From Fluctibacter corallii (GTDB lineage Bacteria; Pseudomonadota; Gammaproteobacteria; Enterobacterales; Alteromonadaceae): a stretch of DNA of 64,000 nt. Each line of letters begins with the position of its first letter. Position 1 is the first letter of the stretch. Position numbers and translations under genes: made by a program. The notes below the pieces were generated by a model, which was given only the letters and a program-made list of their open reading frames with translations, had not been told where the DNA came from and searched no databases. Positions 8,984-17,184 of the stretch are shown here, in pieces. The stretch lies in NCBI RefSeq assembly GCF_025751585.1, contig NZ_JAOWKX010000010.1, forward strand, positions 62,001 through 126,000, given 5' to 3'.

Positions 8984-10441
8984 TTAAAATGGACTTTCCA
9001 GCGGCTGCATACCCACATATACCGCTTTGAGTTGCGTGTAATGCTTCAGTGTTTCAACGCCGTTCTCACGGCCAATACCTGACTGCTTATAGCCTCCGAC
9101 AGGCATTTCCGCAGGCGATAAACCATAGCTGTTAATCCAACAAATACCCGCTTCCATCGCGTGAATAACACGATGAGCGCGTTGAATATTCTGCGTAAAA
9201 ACGCCTGCTGCAAGACCAAGGTGGGTATTATTAGCGCGTTGAATCACGTCGCTTTCTTCCGAAAAGCGCAATACCGACATTACTGGACCAAAAATTTCTT
9301 CTTTAACGATGGTCATGTCATCATCGCAATCAACGAAAACGGTTGGCTCTACAAAAAAGCCGTTGGGCGCGTTTTGTGGCTGTGCAGCCTGACCGCCGCA
9401 CGCAAGCTTTGCGCCTTCCGCTTTACCCTTTTGAATATAATTCAGCACTAATTGGTGATGCTTTTTAGAGATAAGCGCGCCCACATTGGTATCGGGGTGC
9501 ATCGGATCGCCTAACACAACGTTCTCTTTAGTACGCGCAACGACACGTTTAATAAACTCGTCGTATACAGCATCGTGCACATAAACACGTGTGCCGTTGG
9601 TACAGATCTCGCCTTGTGTGTAAAAGTTGCCAAGCAATGCTGCCGACACGGCGTTATCCAAATCGGCATCGTCGAAGATGATAAGCGGAGATTTGCCACC
9701 CAGTTCCATGGTGACATCTTTTAACGAGCTCGCCGCGCCTATCATGACTTTTTTGCCGGTGCCTACCTCTCCGGTGAATGACACTTTTGCAATATCTGAG
9801 TGAGTCGTTAACCATTCGCCAATGCGGCCGTCACCTTGCACAACATTGAATACGCCGCTTGGCACACCAGCTTCTATAAAGATTTCAGCCAATTTAACTG
9901 CACCTAATGGGGTTTCTTCTGACGGCTTAAAAATCATTGCGTTGCCGCACGCAAGCGCGGGGGCAGACTTCCAGCAAGCGATTTGTAATGGATAGTTCCA
10001 AGCGCCAATACCTGCGCAGATGCCTAACGGTTCGCGTCTTGTATAGTAAAAGTCGCCACCTAAGTCTTGCTGATTCCCTTCGATAGCGGGGGCCAGTCCT
10101 GCAAAAAACTCTATGCTATCGGCACCCGTTACTACATCAACCACCGAGGCTTCTTGCCATGGCTTTCCAGTATCTCGCACTTCTATTTCTGCTAATTCAT
10201 CGTTACGCTCACGAAGAAGTGCAACGGCTTTTAGTAATATTCGGCTGCGCTCCATTCCGGTCATGCTGCGCCACGTTTCAAAACCTGCTTTTGCGCTTGC
10301 GATCGCTTTTTCTTTGATTTGCTCGCAAGCGACTTCGACTTTGTAAGCAACGTCGCCAGTGGCAGGGTTGATGACGTCGAAAGTCTCGCCTGTTGAGTTA
10401 GGCATGTTTGCGCCGTCGATGAAATTTTGAATTTGTTGCAT
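8984..10441 (-). CDS. betB: betaine aldehyde dehydrogenase
   Basis: A 485-residue NAD(P)-dependent aldehyde dehydrogenase converting betaine aldehyde to glycine betaine, an osmoprotectant. Motifs: the [20 protein letters not shown] stretch of the cofactor domain, [11 protein letters not shown] with the cofactor-binding lysine, the glycine loop [12 protein letters not shown], the general base Glu in [12 protein letters not shown], and the nucleophile Cys in [10 protein letters not shown]. The C-terminal [13 protein letters not shown] segment is the usual BADH ending. It lies directly after betI, whose last base is adjacent, and 11 bases before betA. Start ATG at 10441 matches the family N-terminus ([10 protein letters not shown]). 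Confidence 0.96.
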   Translation of the reverse strand: MQQIQNFIDGANMPNSTGETFDVINPATGDVAYKVEVACEQIKEKAIASAKAGFETWRSMTGMERSRILLKAVALLRERNDELAEIEVRDTGKPWQEASVVDVVTGADSIEFFAGLAPAIEGNQQDLGGDFYYTRREPLGICAGIGAWNYPLQIACWKSAPALACGNAMIFKPSEETPLGAVKLAEIFIEAGVPSGVFNVVQGDGRIGEWLTTHSDIAKVSFTGEVGTGKKVMIGAASSLKDVTMELGGKSPLIIFDDADLDNAVSAALLGNFYTQGEICTNGTRVYVHDAVYDEFIKRVVARTKENVVLGDPMHPDTNVGALISKKHHQLVLNYIQKGKAEGAKLACGGQAAQPQNAPNGFFVEPTVFVDCDDDMTIVKEEIFGPVMSVLRFSEESDVIQRANNTHLGLAAGVFTQNIQRAHRVIHAMEAGICWINSYGLSPAEMPVGGYKQSGIGRENGVETLKHYTQLKAVYVGMQPLESPF

Positions 10442-11086
10442 TTATTGCTCCGAAACTAAGCTAAATTGCGACACACGCTGGTTGTGTTCAGTCGACCAGG
10501 TTTGTGCTGAAATCAGTGATCTCGCATACGCTTTGCAATGTTGTTCAGCAATTTCGAAATCACTTTGTGCATGATGACTCAACGCGCTACGCAGCCAGAA
10601 TCCGTCAATCATGGCTGCCATACGCAGTGCTGCATGATGTGCATCAGCGTTACCCAGTATCTGTTTAAAAGAGTAGCGTAGATTACTGATTAAGCGTTGA
10701 TTATTGATTCTTTGTAAACGCGCAAATCGATCATTGTGCAATGAATGTTCCCAGAAGCTGATCCAAGCTTTGGTTGCCGCGACAGATTGATGAAATCCTG
10801 AAAAATTAGATTCGATGATGGCATCTAACCTTTCTTCTGCTGAGATGCATTTACCGCGAGTTTTGTCTAACAGTGTGGTACGCAATTGTTCAAGTAAATA
10901 AAGAACGGTGTGCTCAATTAAGGGCTGTTTGCCACCAAAGTAGTGATTAATGATGCCCGTCGATACACCAGCAATCTGACTGATCTTCATAATCGTTGTG
11001 TCATGCAGTCCATGTCTTTCAATCGATGTGAGCGTGGCTTCTACAAGTTGTAATTTCCGGATGGGTTGCATTCCGACTTTGGGCAT
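10442..11086 (-). CDS. betI: TetR-family choline-responsive repressor
   Basis: A 214-residue TetR-type repressor of the bet genes. From ATG 11086 it begins MPKVGMQPIRKLQLVEATL, nearly identical to the start of known BetI proteins. The helix-turn-helix is ISQIAGVSTGIINHYFGGKQ. A longer frame from TTG 11110 exists but that codon lies inside the palindromic operator and adds residues absent from BetI, so ATG 11086 was chosen. The C-terminal helical domain would bind choline and release DNA. It is the first gene of betIBA and is presumably autoregulated through the operator just upstream. Confidence 0.93.
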   Translation of the reverse strand: MPKVGMQPIRKLQLVEATLTSIERHGLHDTTIMKISQIAGVSTGIINHYFGGKQPLIEHTVLYLLEQLRTTLLDKTRGKCISAEERLDAIIESNFSGFHQSVAATKAWISFWEHSLHNDRFARLQRINNQRLISNLRYSFKQILGNADAHHAALRMAAMIDGFWLRSALSHHAQSDFEIAEQHCKAYARSLISAQTWSTEHNQRVSQFSLVSEQ

Positions 11087-11094
11087 ATTTTTTC

Positions 11095-11114
11095 TTAATT
11101 GACCGTTCAATTAA
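11095..11114. promoter_or_regulatory. BetI operator palindrome
   Basis: TTAATTGA-CCGT-TCAATTAA is a perfect 8-base inverted repeat with a 4-base centre. It begins eight bases before the betI ATG. It resembles known BetI boxes, which contain ATTGAxCGTTCAAT. Its position over the 5' end of the betIBA transcript fits repression in the absence of choline. Confidence 0.7.
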
Positions 11115-11290
11115 AAACAGTTTAATCATTTGAGTACTAATTATCAAGTAGGTAGGAAGGGCACGGTGTGTTTGCGGAATATCCTTTTTACAAGGGTATT
11201 CTCGACTTTATGTATTTAAGTTAGTCAATTTTAAGCTCAATATACTGTTTGAAAGCAAATGATTAGAGCGCGAATTAATAGGGGCGTTGA

Positions 11291-11424
11291 CAGACCAAGT
11301 GACACATTGATTATTCGAATGTTGGCGGAAAAACCTGTTTCTCTGGCACACCGAAAGCAGCAGCCTTAAGCTGGTAAGAGGTCTGAATTCTAGGTGTCAA
11401 AAAATTTAACGCACACCTTTTTTT
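11291..11424 (+). promoter_or_regulatory. candidate cis-acting RNA attenuator (riboswitch-like) upstream of the PEP-CTERM gene
   Basis: Several complementary segments are visible. CAGACC (11291-11296) can pair with GGTCTG (11380-11385). CAGC (11361-11364) pairs with GCTG (11370-11373) in a small hairpin. ACACC (11348-11352) can pair with GGTGT (11393-11397). The same AGGTGT (11392-11397) can instead pair with ACACCT (11413-11418), which runs into seven T residues. That gives two mutually exclusive folds, one of them a terminator, 150 bases before the start codon. No plus-strand gene lies upstream for it to terminate. It matches no riboswitch class I recognise; pairing was judged by eye. Confidence 0.4.
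11392..11424 (+). terminator. candidate leader terminator, weak stem with T7
   Basis: AGGTGT and ACACCT form a 6-pair stem around a 15-base A-rich loop, followed directly by T residues at 11418-11424. The stem is short, so on its own it would be weak. It is listed because it competes with the upstream pairing described for the leader. Confidence 0.4.
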
Positions 11425-11572
11425 CATATAATTATTGTAATTAAATCAATGGTATAGGGTTTGGCTTAAATTTTGCTTTATCGGCGCTCTTAAACAAGAG
11501 GCGTCTTTTGCTTGTCAACCAGAGAAAGGATGAGGCGTTTCAATGTAAAAACATAAAACGTTCAGGTTGTAT

Positions 11573-12253
11573 ATGCGTACGCTCATTCAAACATTTACTT
11601 TTGTTGCTTCTTTCTTTTTTATTACCTCTACTTCTGCCAGTCTTATTGTTGATTATGATCTGATTAATGATGATATGCCGATATTTGAAAACTCGCTTTC
11701 TTTCATGGAATCAGGTTTGACTATGGATGTATCCGGTTGGACGACAGGTTTCAATGGCGATGGCGAACAGCTAGAACCATGGCAGAAAGTGCCTGATCCT
11801 TTCGGCATTTTTTACGCAGATTTAGGTTTGGGTTTAGTCTCCAATTTTGATGATGGTCCATTCTTAGATGGAGGAGCATCAGCGGATTATCCCTACGATC
11901 CGGATGAAGGTTTCCTACTGGTATTTAGCCAAAAAGTAGAATTGTTATCACTGTGGTTTGAAGATGCATCGTCATCCGACGACATTAACGTATCGAATGT
12001 CAGTTTCAGTGGTGCGGGCGTACTTGATCTTTTAGATACATCGGCAGACAACAAAATTCCAGATAATGACCGTATTGATGTTACGCAGTTAGCGGGTAAC
12101 TTTGTTGGTTCTGCGTTTATGGTGTGGTTAGACGGTGATAATGACGACGTAGCGCTTGCGGGTGTACGCGTTGCGGTAGTGCCCGAACCGAGTGGCCTTA
12201 TGATCATGTTCTCAGGGTTACTTTTGTTGGCAGGCGCGGCAAGAAAGCGTTAA
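11573..12253 (+). CDS. PEP-CTERM sorting domain-containing secreted protein
   Basis: A 226-residue exported protein. The N-terminus has a signal peptide (TLIQTFTFVASFFFITSTSA, cleavage near SAS-LIV). The C-terminus VVPEPSGLMIMFSGLLLLAG then AARKR is a textbook PEP-CTERM signal: VPEP, hydrophobic helix, basic tail, normally recognised by exosortase. The middle is acidic, rich in Asp and Gly (FNGDGEQ, DGGASADYPYDPDEG, LDGDNDDVALAGV), and ends in a strand motif seen in many PEP-CTERM beta-sandwich proteins; no enzyme motif is seen. ATG 11573 is preferred to TTG 11567, with CAGG upstream. No exosortase gene lies in this window. It has its own leader and terminator. Confidence 0.88.
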   Translation: MRTLIQTFTFVASFFFITSTSASLIVDYDLINDDMPIFENSLSFMESGLTMDVSGWTTGFNGDGEQLEPWQKVPDPFGIFYADLGLGLVSNFDDGPFLDGGASADYPYDPDEGFLLVFSQKVELLSLWFEDASSSDDINVSNVSFSGAGVLDLLDTSADNKIPDNDRIDVTQLAGNFVGSAFMVWLDGDNDDVALAGVRVAVVPEPSGLMIMFSGLLLLAGAARKR

Positions 12254-12286
12254 TCATAGCCGCGGTTTAAGCTGCTGTTTTTTGAG

Positions 12287-12309
12287 AAGGAGCCGCGTGC
12301 TCCTTTTTT
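12287..12309 (+). terminator. Rho-independent terminator of the PEP-CTERM gene
   Basis: AAGGAGC and GCTCCTT form a 7-pair stem around CGCGT, followed by a run of T to 12309. It lies 34 bases after the stop codon. Confidence 0.85.
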
Positions 12310-12659
12310 CATTTTAGGCACCACACGTTTGGTTGACGTCGCTTTTGATGTCTATCGTCGAAAAGGCGCTGGGGTAACGCGATTATGTTGATGGGATTGC
12401 TGAGCATAGCCAGAAATGCTCGTTGAGCGGGCGGTTTGTTGGGTGTTTTTATTAACCGTTTGAATTTACTCGTCTTTTCTTTTTAATATAAATTTCATTT
12501 GCATTTAGTATAAAAAATAAACTAATCTCTTGTGTAAATACCTAGCCTTTGTGTGGGTATTAATAAACATCTCTTCATCATTAGTATGAATACAAATTAA
12601 TTGTCACTTCAGCAGATAAGAAGTCGCTGTCGCACACTTTGCATCAACAGGGAGGTTGT
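12310..12659. other. 350-base intergenic region, AT-rich in its second half
   Basis: No credible gene. A small inverted repeat GAGCAT/ATGCTC lies near 12402-12421. The stretch 12465-12600 is AT-rich and would hold the promoter of the nine-gene chain starting at 12660, but no convincing -35/-10 pair stands out. Confidence 0.5.
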
Positions 12660-13658
12660 GTGGTTCGGTTTCTTTCGTTTTCTCGCATTTGTGTTTTAGC
12701 ACTGTCAACGCTATTGATTGTATCTTGCTCGCAGCCTGAACGTGATGTGTACTACACATGGGAAGGGTTTGGGCCTGATAAGTGGGCATCGGCATGGTTT
12801 ATACAGCGGTTTGTGTCGCCCAACGCGGATATTGTGGTGATGCCAGCGGGCACTGGTACAGCGCAAATGGGGGATAGCCAGAACACCTTCGATTTTCCAG
12901 AAGCCACCTACAAACGCACCGAACAAACCACGACCTTTGCTCACTTGTTGCAAGCCACGCAAACCCAAGACGACAATGCTAAACGACTCGTGGATATTGT
13001 TTACGATATTGAAGTGAATTTCTGGGGTACGCCGTCCGATCCCATGGCTGACATTGTCGAGTCTGGTTTTCGCCAATTACAACGAAATAAAGACGCAGAA
13101 CCTGTGCCCATGGCGTGCTATTTCGCCTTCTTTGATAATGTGTATAACTACATTTCGAATAACCTTATGCCTCAATCGCCCTCTGAGCTATTGCCAAGTT
13201 ATCGGTGCTACCTAGAAGAAAAAATCGGAACGGCTATTGCCGATGCGAAATTTGTCCCTGAATTATCGGTAAGTGATGTTGCGCAAGCGATTGCCAAGGG
13301 CGAGCGAGTCACGTTTATTGATGTTCGTGAGCCAGAAGAATTTGCTGAAAACCATATACCGGGTGCATTGAATGTACAGTTGCGCCGCATCAATGAGCTC
13401 AATGCAAGTGATTACGCAGATGACGCTTTGGTGGTTGCTTACTGCGTAAAAGATTTCCGGGGCTTTGAAATGGCAAAAGCGCTTCGCATGAAAGGATTTA
13501 ACAATGCGGTGATTTTAAATCCCTATGGCATCAAAGGCTGGGTGCATGAAGGTATGCCTGTAGCCAGCAAAGATGGATTAAGCGACGAGCAAGGTATTGC
13601 GCTCATCAAGCGTTGTCCTCAAGGGCATTGCGAGATGTCTCTAGGAGGAGCGAAATGA
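12660..13658 (+). CDS. exported lipoprotein with ChrB-like domain and C-terminal rhodanese domain
   Basis: A ~332-residue two-domain protein. GTG 12660 was chosen because GGGAGG stands four bases before it, while the longer TTG frame at 12639 lacks such a site. The signal peptide ends in the lipobox LIVSC, so it is a predicted lipoprotein. The first domain begins WEGFGPDKWASAWFIQRFVS and later VDIVYDIEVNFWG; this resembles the ChrB/chromate-resistance exported domain (DRxASAWLIRRF pattern). The second, from about residue 230, is a rhodanese: FIDVREPEEFAENHIPGALN and active-site loop VVAYCVKDFRGFEMA, with Cys as the expected sulfur carrier. It overlaps the next gene in ATGA. It may handle sulfur or metal redox chemistry in the periplasm; no substrate is certain. 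Confidence 0.75.
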   Translation: MVRFLSFSRICVLALSTLLIVSCSQPERDVYYTWEGFGPDKWASAWFIQRFVSPNADIVVMPAGTGTAQMGDSQNTFDFPEATYKRTEQTTTFAHLLQATQTQDDNAKRLVDIVYDIEVNFWGTPSDPMADIVESGFRQLQRNKDAEPVPMACYFAFFDNVYNYISNNLMPQSPSELLPSYRCYLEEKIGTAIADAKFVPELSVSDVAQAIAKGERVTFIDVREPEEFAENHIPGALNVQLRRINELNASDYADDALVVAYCVKDFRGFEMAKALRMKGFNNAVILNPYGIKGWVHEGMPVASKDGLSDEQGIALIKRCPQGHCEMSLGGAK

Positions 13659-14374
13659 CCACAAATACAAAACACTCACTTGTTTGGCGTGTTATTGGGG
13701 GCTTTGTTGTCGTTGTCCCTATGCTGGTGTGGTTGCAAAGTATCGGCGATCTCAACGTGTATTTTGGCTTTGCTGTGCCTACAGGGCAATTGCAGTACAT
13801 ATTAGCGAAGCTATTTGGCTTGTACGCGGTGACAGCAATATGGCTACAGGTACTCTGGGTACTGACAGGAAGTAACAGGTCAAGTCGTTGGTTTATGCGT
13901 CCGTCGGCACAGCATCATAAATGGCTGGGTATGTTTGCTGCCGCTTTGTGTGTGCTTCATGGGGTGTGTTTTGCCTGGGCTGTGTCAGTGAGAACTGACC
14001 ATTTGGCACTTCATCTTTTCGTACCAAATTTTGCTAAAGGGTATTATCAGTTTGCTTTGGCCCTTGGCGTTATTGCTTTTTGGTCTATTGGAGCCGTTAT
14101 TTATTCAGGCATCAAGCGACGCACATCGAAACAGGCTATTTGGCGATGGCTACACAAAGTCGCTCTGGTGGTATTTTCTCTTGGTTTCGTTCACGGCTTT
14201 ATGATCGGCACCGAATCTCGTCAAGGTGTGATGTACTACTTCTACCTCAGCTTGGCATTATCCTTGGGGCTGGCTGTACTGGTTAAGCTGTCCGAACTCC
14301 TTCACGGTCAGTTTAGCAAACATAAAGTGGTTTCTCCTGTTCGTGGCATACCCGTTAGGGAGGCTCAGAAATGA
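13655..14374 (+). CDS. ferric reductase-like transmembrane protein
   Basis: A 239-residue membrane protein with about six helices. ATG 13655 follows GGAGGAG and overlaps the previous stop as ATGA, so a longer frame from 13613 is rejected. Conserved histidines occur in AQHHKWLGMFAAALCVLHG and in RWLHKVALVVFSLGFVHGF, the spacing used by ferric-reductase-like (FRD/YedZ-MsrQ) domains to bind two b-type hemes across the membrane. There is no C-terminal flavin or NAD domain, so electrons must come from another protein, plausibly coupled to the exported ChrB/rhodanese lipoprotein whose gene it overlaps. It ends in another ATGA overlap with the propeller gene. The partner assignment is inference. Confidence 0.8.
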   Translation: MTTNTKHSLVWRVIGGFVVVVPMLVWLQSIGDLNVYFGFAVPTGQLQYILAKLFGLYAVTAIWLQVLWVLTGSNRSSRWFMRPSAQHHKWLGMFAAALCVLHGVCFAWAVSVRTDHLALHLFVPNFAKGYYQFALALGVIAFWSIGAVIYSGIKRRTSKQAIWRWLHKVALVVFSLGFVHGFMIGTESRQGVMYYFYLSLALSLGLAVLVKLSELLHGQFSKHKVVSPVRGIPVREAQK

Positions 14375-15279
14375 TCCAATGGCTTCGAACTGTACTTATC
14401 TCCATCGTGTTGATTCCGATAGCATCTGTTGCTGATCAATGTCCGCCCGAGAATCTACTCGTCTCAGCGTTAGTAGAGGGTGAATGGTCATTGTATTTGT
14501 CTGATGATAAATGCCAGTGGCAGTCTTTTCCCACAAAATCGGAACCTCGCGTGCCAGCATTAACACTGTCGGCAGAGAAAATCGCTTATGTCGCTGCGAG
14601 CGGTGATATAAGAGAGATTGATGTTGTGAAAGGAACTGACAGCCGTTTAGTGGCGGCCAATCAATATGACACATATACCCATCTGGCGTACGACCCGCAA
14701 GGTGAAAACCTTTACTATGTTTTGCTAAAACAAGGCAGTAGCGCTGATTCGGATATTTATCGTTGGCATCGACCTCGTAGCAACGTTGAACCAGTTATTA
14801 CTCAGCGTTCAGCGCAGTTTGAACCCTTCCTAACCCCAGATGCGTTGCTGTTCTACGGAAATGTGACCTGCACAGTGGAGTGTGGTGGCGTGCTGCAAGA
14901 AGTGTGGGAACATGACCTGACAACGGGCAAAGCAAGGCAGCTAACCTTACTCAATGCGGTTTCTCGTCAACCTTTTGTCGATCAAGACTCTTCCACGTTA
15001 GTGTTTAGCTCGAATAAAGATTTCTACTTTCATATTTGGAAACAGGCGTTGGGGGATACAGCCAACGCGCCCGTTCAACTCACATCGGGCAATGTAGTGG
15101 ATGTCAGTCCCGTATTGGCTGACGATGTCGTGTACTTTATCCGTAAACAGCAAGGGCAGTCGCAATTAATGCGCATGCCGCTTAAAGATGATCAACATGG
15201 TGAAAAGGCAAAGTTGGAAGTGATCCGCATGGTAGACGGGGCGAGTGATTTGAAGGAGTTACGTTTTGGTGGAGCTTAA
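14371..15279 (+). CDS. exported TolB/WD-like beta-propeller protein
   Basis: A 302-residue protein with a signal peptide (LRTVLISIVLIPIASVADQC, cleavage after SVA). The body is a series of roughly 45-residue blades of the TolB/PD40 kind: EKIAYVAASGDIREIDV, THLAYDPQGENLYYVLLK, FEPFLTPDALLFYG, FVDQDSSTLVFSSNKDF, VSPVLADDVVYFIRK. A CTVECGG segment may hold a disulfide. It starts in an ATGA overlap with the ferric-reductase-like gene and overlaps the FlgD-Ig gene by 14 bases. It is likely a periplasmic protein-protein interaction scaffold. No catalytic motif is seen; the partner is unknown. Confidence 0.72.
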   Translation: MIQWLRTVLISIVLIPIASVADQCPPENLLVSALVEGEWSLYLSDDKCQWQSFPTKSEPRVPALTLSAEKIAYVAASGDIREIDVVKGTDSRLVAANQYDTYTHLAYDPQGENLYYVLLKQGSSADSDIYRWHRPRSNVEPVITQRSAQFEPFLTPDALLFYGNVTCTVECGGVLQEVWEHDLTTGKARQLTLLNAVSRQPFVDQDSSTLVFSSNKDFYFHIWKQALGDTANAPVQLTSGNVVDVSPVLADDVVYFIRKQQGQSQLMRMPLKDDQHGEKAKLEVIRMVDGASDLKELRFGGA

Positions 15280-16477
15280 CAAGTGGTGTCGAGGTATTAT
15301 TGCACTGTTGGTGTGTGTGGCAAGTGGAATGTCTGTTTCTGTAGCGGAAGAAACACTGGTTTCTGACCTTACATTAAGCAGTGTATTGCTCGATACGTCA
15401 ACGTTAAATTCGGTAAAAAGTACGGCAAAAGCATCGGGTGCAACGTTAACAATGACGGTCAAAGCGCCGCTATCGACTCTGCGTGTCACGTTTTACTCTG
15501 GTGATAACGACGATATCAAAACGGTAACAATGAAGAATGTGCAACCTGGTATTCAATCTCTGAATTGGAATGGCCGAGATAATGCTGGAGACGTCGTGCC
15601 AGATGAGGCCTACACAGCAGTGATCACTGCCATAAGCGAAGACGGCGTAGAGCAGGTCATTGATTCTCGTAATCACAGCGGGGGGGAATTACTTGAGCAG
15701 GTAAATACCCGCATTCTAAATAATTCGACAGTGGCATATACCTTAGCGCAACCCGCAAGAGTGATGGTGCGTATGGGGCTGCAAGGCGGCCCATTGATGA
15801 ACACCATTTTGTCTTGGGAACCGAGAATGGCGGGTGAAAATCGCCAAGCGTGGAATGGATATGACAAATCTAACGTGATGCATTTAGCGACGCACCAAGA
15901 TTTACGTGTTTTAGTTATGGCGTACACATTGCCAGAGTACACGGTGATCACCCATGGCAACCCTGACCTGAGTTATACCGCTTATCGCTCGAAAAAAGGA
16001 TGGCCAGCCGAAAAGATTCGGCCTGAAAGTATGATTAGTCAACGAAATGGCAAGCGTATCTCGCCTTATTATTTTCTTCCCCGCAGCGCGGCTTATGAGC
16101 CAGAAATCTTGTTTTCGATTAAGTCTGACGTGAATAAAAACAACAACGGCGATGTCATTGCTGATTCACCGTTGTTGGTGTCTGTCAATTTAAATGACGA
16201 AGACAAGTGGTTGATGCAGCAGAGTCAGTATGAGATTTCCTTTTTCGTTGATGGAAAGTTTGTAGCGGAAGAAGAAACGGGCTACACGCCGCTTACGTGG
16301 CAATGGGACCCCAGACACTTAACGCCCGGACGACACCTGTTTACTGTGAATATATCCGGTTTATGGGGACATGTAGGCGTTTACAACATGTTCGTGACGG
16401 TTCCAAACAACCAAGAGAGTACAAGTGAGTCAGCGACGAAAGTCGTGGCTGGTAACGGACCTAAACAAGAACGTTAA
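15266..16477 (+). CDS. secreted protein with FlgD-type Ig repeats
   Basis: A ~403-residue exported protein starting at TTG 15266 or GTG 15269, behind AAGGAG at 15253-15258. After the signal peptide (IIALLVCVASGMSVSVAEE) come at least two FlgD-like Ig modules: the hallmark LNWNGRDNAGDVVPDEAYTA near residue 95, and a second, RVMVRMGLQGGPLMNTIL followed by QAWNGYD near residue 195. The C-terminal part (FFVDGKFVAEEETGYTPLTW then LTPGRHLFTVNISG) looks like another Ig-like sandwich. The second module shares its RMGL...WNG arrangement with the PKD protein encoded two genes later, suggesting they belong to one surface assembly. Overlap with the propeller gene implies coupling. No enzymatic motif. Confidence 0.72.
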   Translation: MVELNKWCRGIIALLVCVASGMSVSVAEETLVSDLTLSSVLLDTSTLNSVKSTAKASGATLTMTVKAPLSTLRVTFYSGDNDDIKTVTMKNVQPGIQSLNWNGRDNAGDVVPDEAYTAVITAISEDGVEQVIDSRNHSGGELLEQVNTRILNNSTVAYTLAQPARVMVRMGLQGGPLMNTILSWEPRMAGENRQAWNGYDKSNVMHLATHQDLRVLVMAYTLPEYTVITHGNPDLSYTAYRSKKGWPAEKIRPESMISQRNGKRISPYYFLPRSAAYEPEILFSIKSDVNKNNNGDVIADSPLLVSVNLNDEDKWLMQQSQYEISFFVDGKFVAEEETGYTPLTWQWDPRHLTPGRHLFTVNISGLWGHVGVYNMFVTVPNNQESTSESATKVVAGNGPKQER

Positions 16478-16528
16478 AAGCGCTGTAAATTGCAATAAAG
16501 CAAACCGACGAATAGGAGATATACCATC

Positions 16529-17119
16529 ATGAGAATGCACCCTATCTCGCGTTTATTCATCATGATTACCTTGATTTTTCAAGGTGTAACGGCGAATGCT
16601 GCCTTGGTGAATTTAGATTTGAATGACTTTTTTGCTGACCCTGCAGTGTCAGTATCGCCTGATGGCAGTTCGGCCACCATAAATGAGGACCCGAGCTTTT
16701 CGTTTGTGCTGTTAAGTAACGATCCGGGATTGGGCGATCCGAATATTCTTAATGCTCAGCCTGATGTAGGCGTGGCATTCGATTTTAACTTCGTCGAGGC
16801 CGCCAATGGCAATGACCAGTTTCGCGCGTTTTTAACCGACGACGCAGGTAACGGGCTAGGCGGAGCGTTTAACCTCACACTAAACAACAGCCTGTCAGGC
16901 AGTGCGCTATTTAACTTGTCTGGCTTTGTGGGGCAAACCCTTGGGCTAACGTTTCAATTGTCTTCGCTGCCAGGGGATATCGATTTTTCGTCATTCGTTG
17001 AGATCAGTAACCTTAGGCTTCAAACCGTTGTGACAAGCGTCAGTGAACCCCATGTGGCGCTGTTGTTGATTCCCTTTTTCGCTGCGATAGGAATGTCGCG
17101 TAATCGTAAATCACATTGA
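16529..17119 (+). CDS. secreted protein with a degenerate PEP-CTERM tail
   Basis: A 196-residue exported protein behind AGGAGATATACC. The signal peptide is FIMITLIFQGVTANAALVNL. The body is NG- and F-rich with no disulfides (DFNFVEAANGNDQFRAFLTD; SALFNLSGFVGQTLGLTFQL) and resembles the beta-sandwich of PEP-CTERM proteins. The C-terminus SVSEPHVALLLIPFFAAIGM then SRNRKSH keeps the order short motif, hydrophobic helix, basic tail, but has S-E-P in place of P-E-P. It may still be an exosortase substrate or may simply be membrane anchored. It sits between the two FlgD-Ig genes on the same transcript. Confidence 0.72.
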   Translation: MRMHPISRLFIMITLIFQGVTANAALVNLDLNDFFADPAVSVSPDGSSATINEDPSFSFVLLSNDPGLGDPNILNAQPDVGVAFDFNFVEAANGNDQFRAFLTDDAGNGLGGAFNLTLNNSLSGSALFNLSGFVGQTLGLTFQLSSLPGDIDFSSFVEISNLRLQTVVTSVSEPHVALLLIPFFAAIGMSRNRKSH

Positions 17120-17184
17120 GCATGTCAATGTAAAGTGCCTACCATCGGCTAGCTGTATCGGTGAGGGCTCATTAGGAGAAGATA

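Noticed and set aside
11087..11110. TTG start giving eight extra residues to BetI
   Set aside because: The codon lies in the BetI palindrome and the extra residues are not part of the BetI family N-terminus, which begins at the ATG at 11086.
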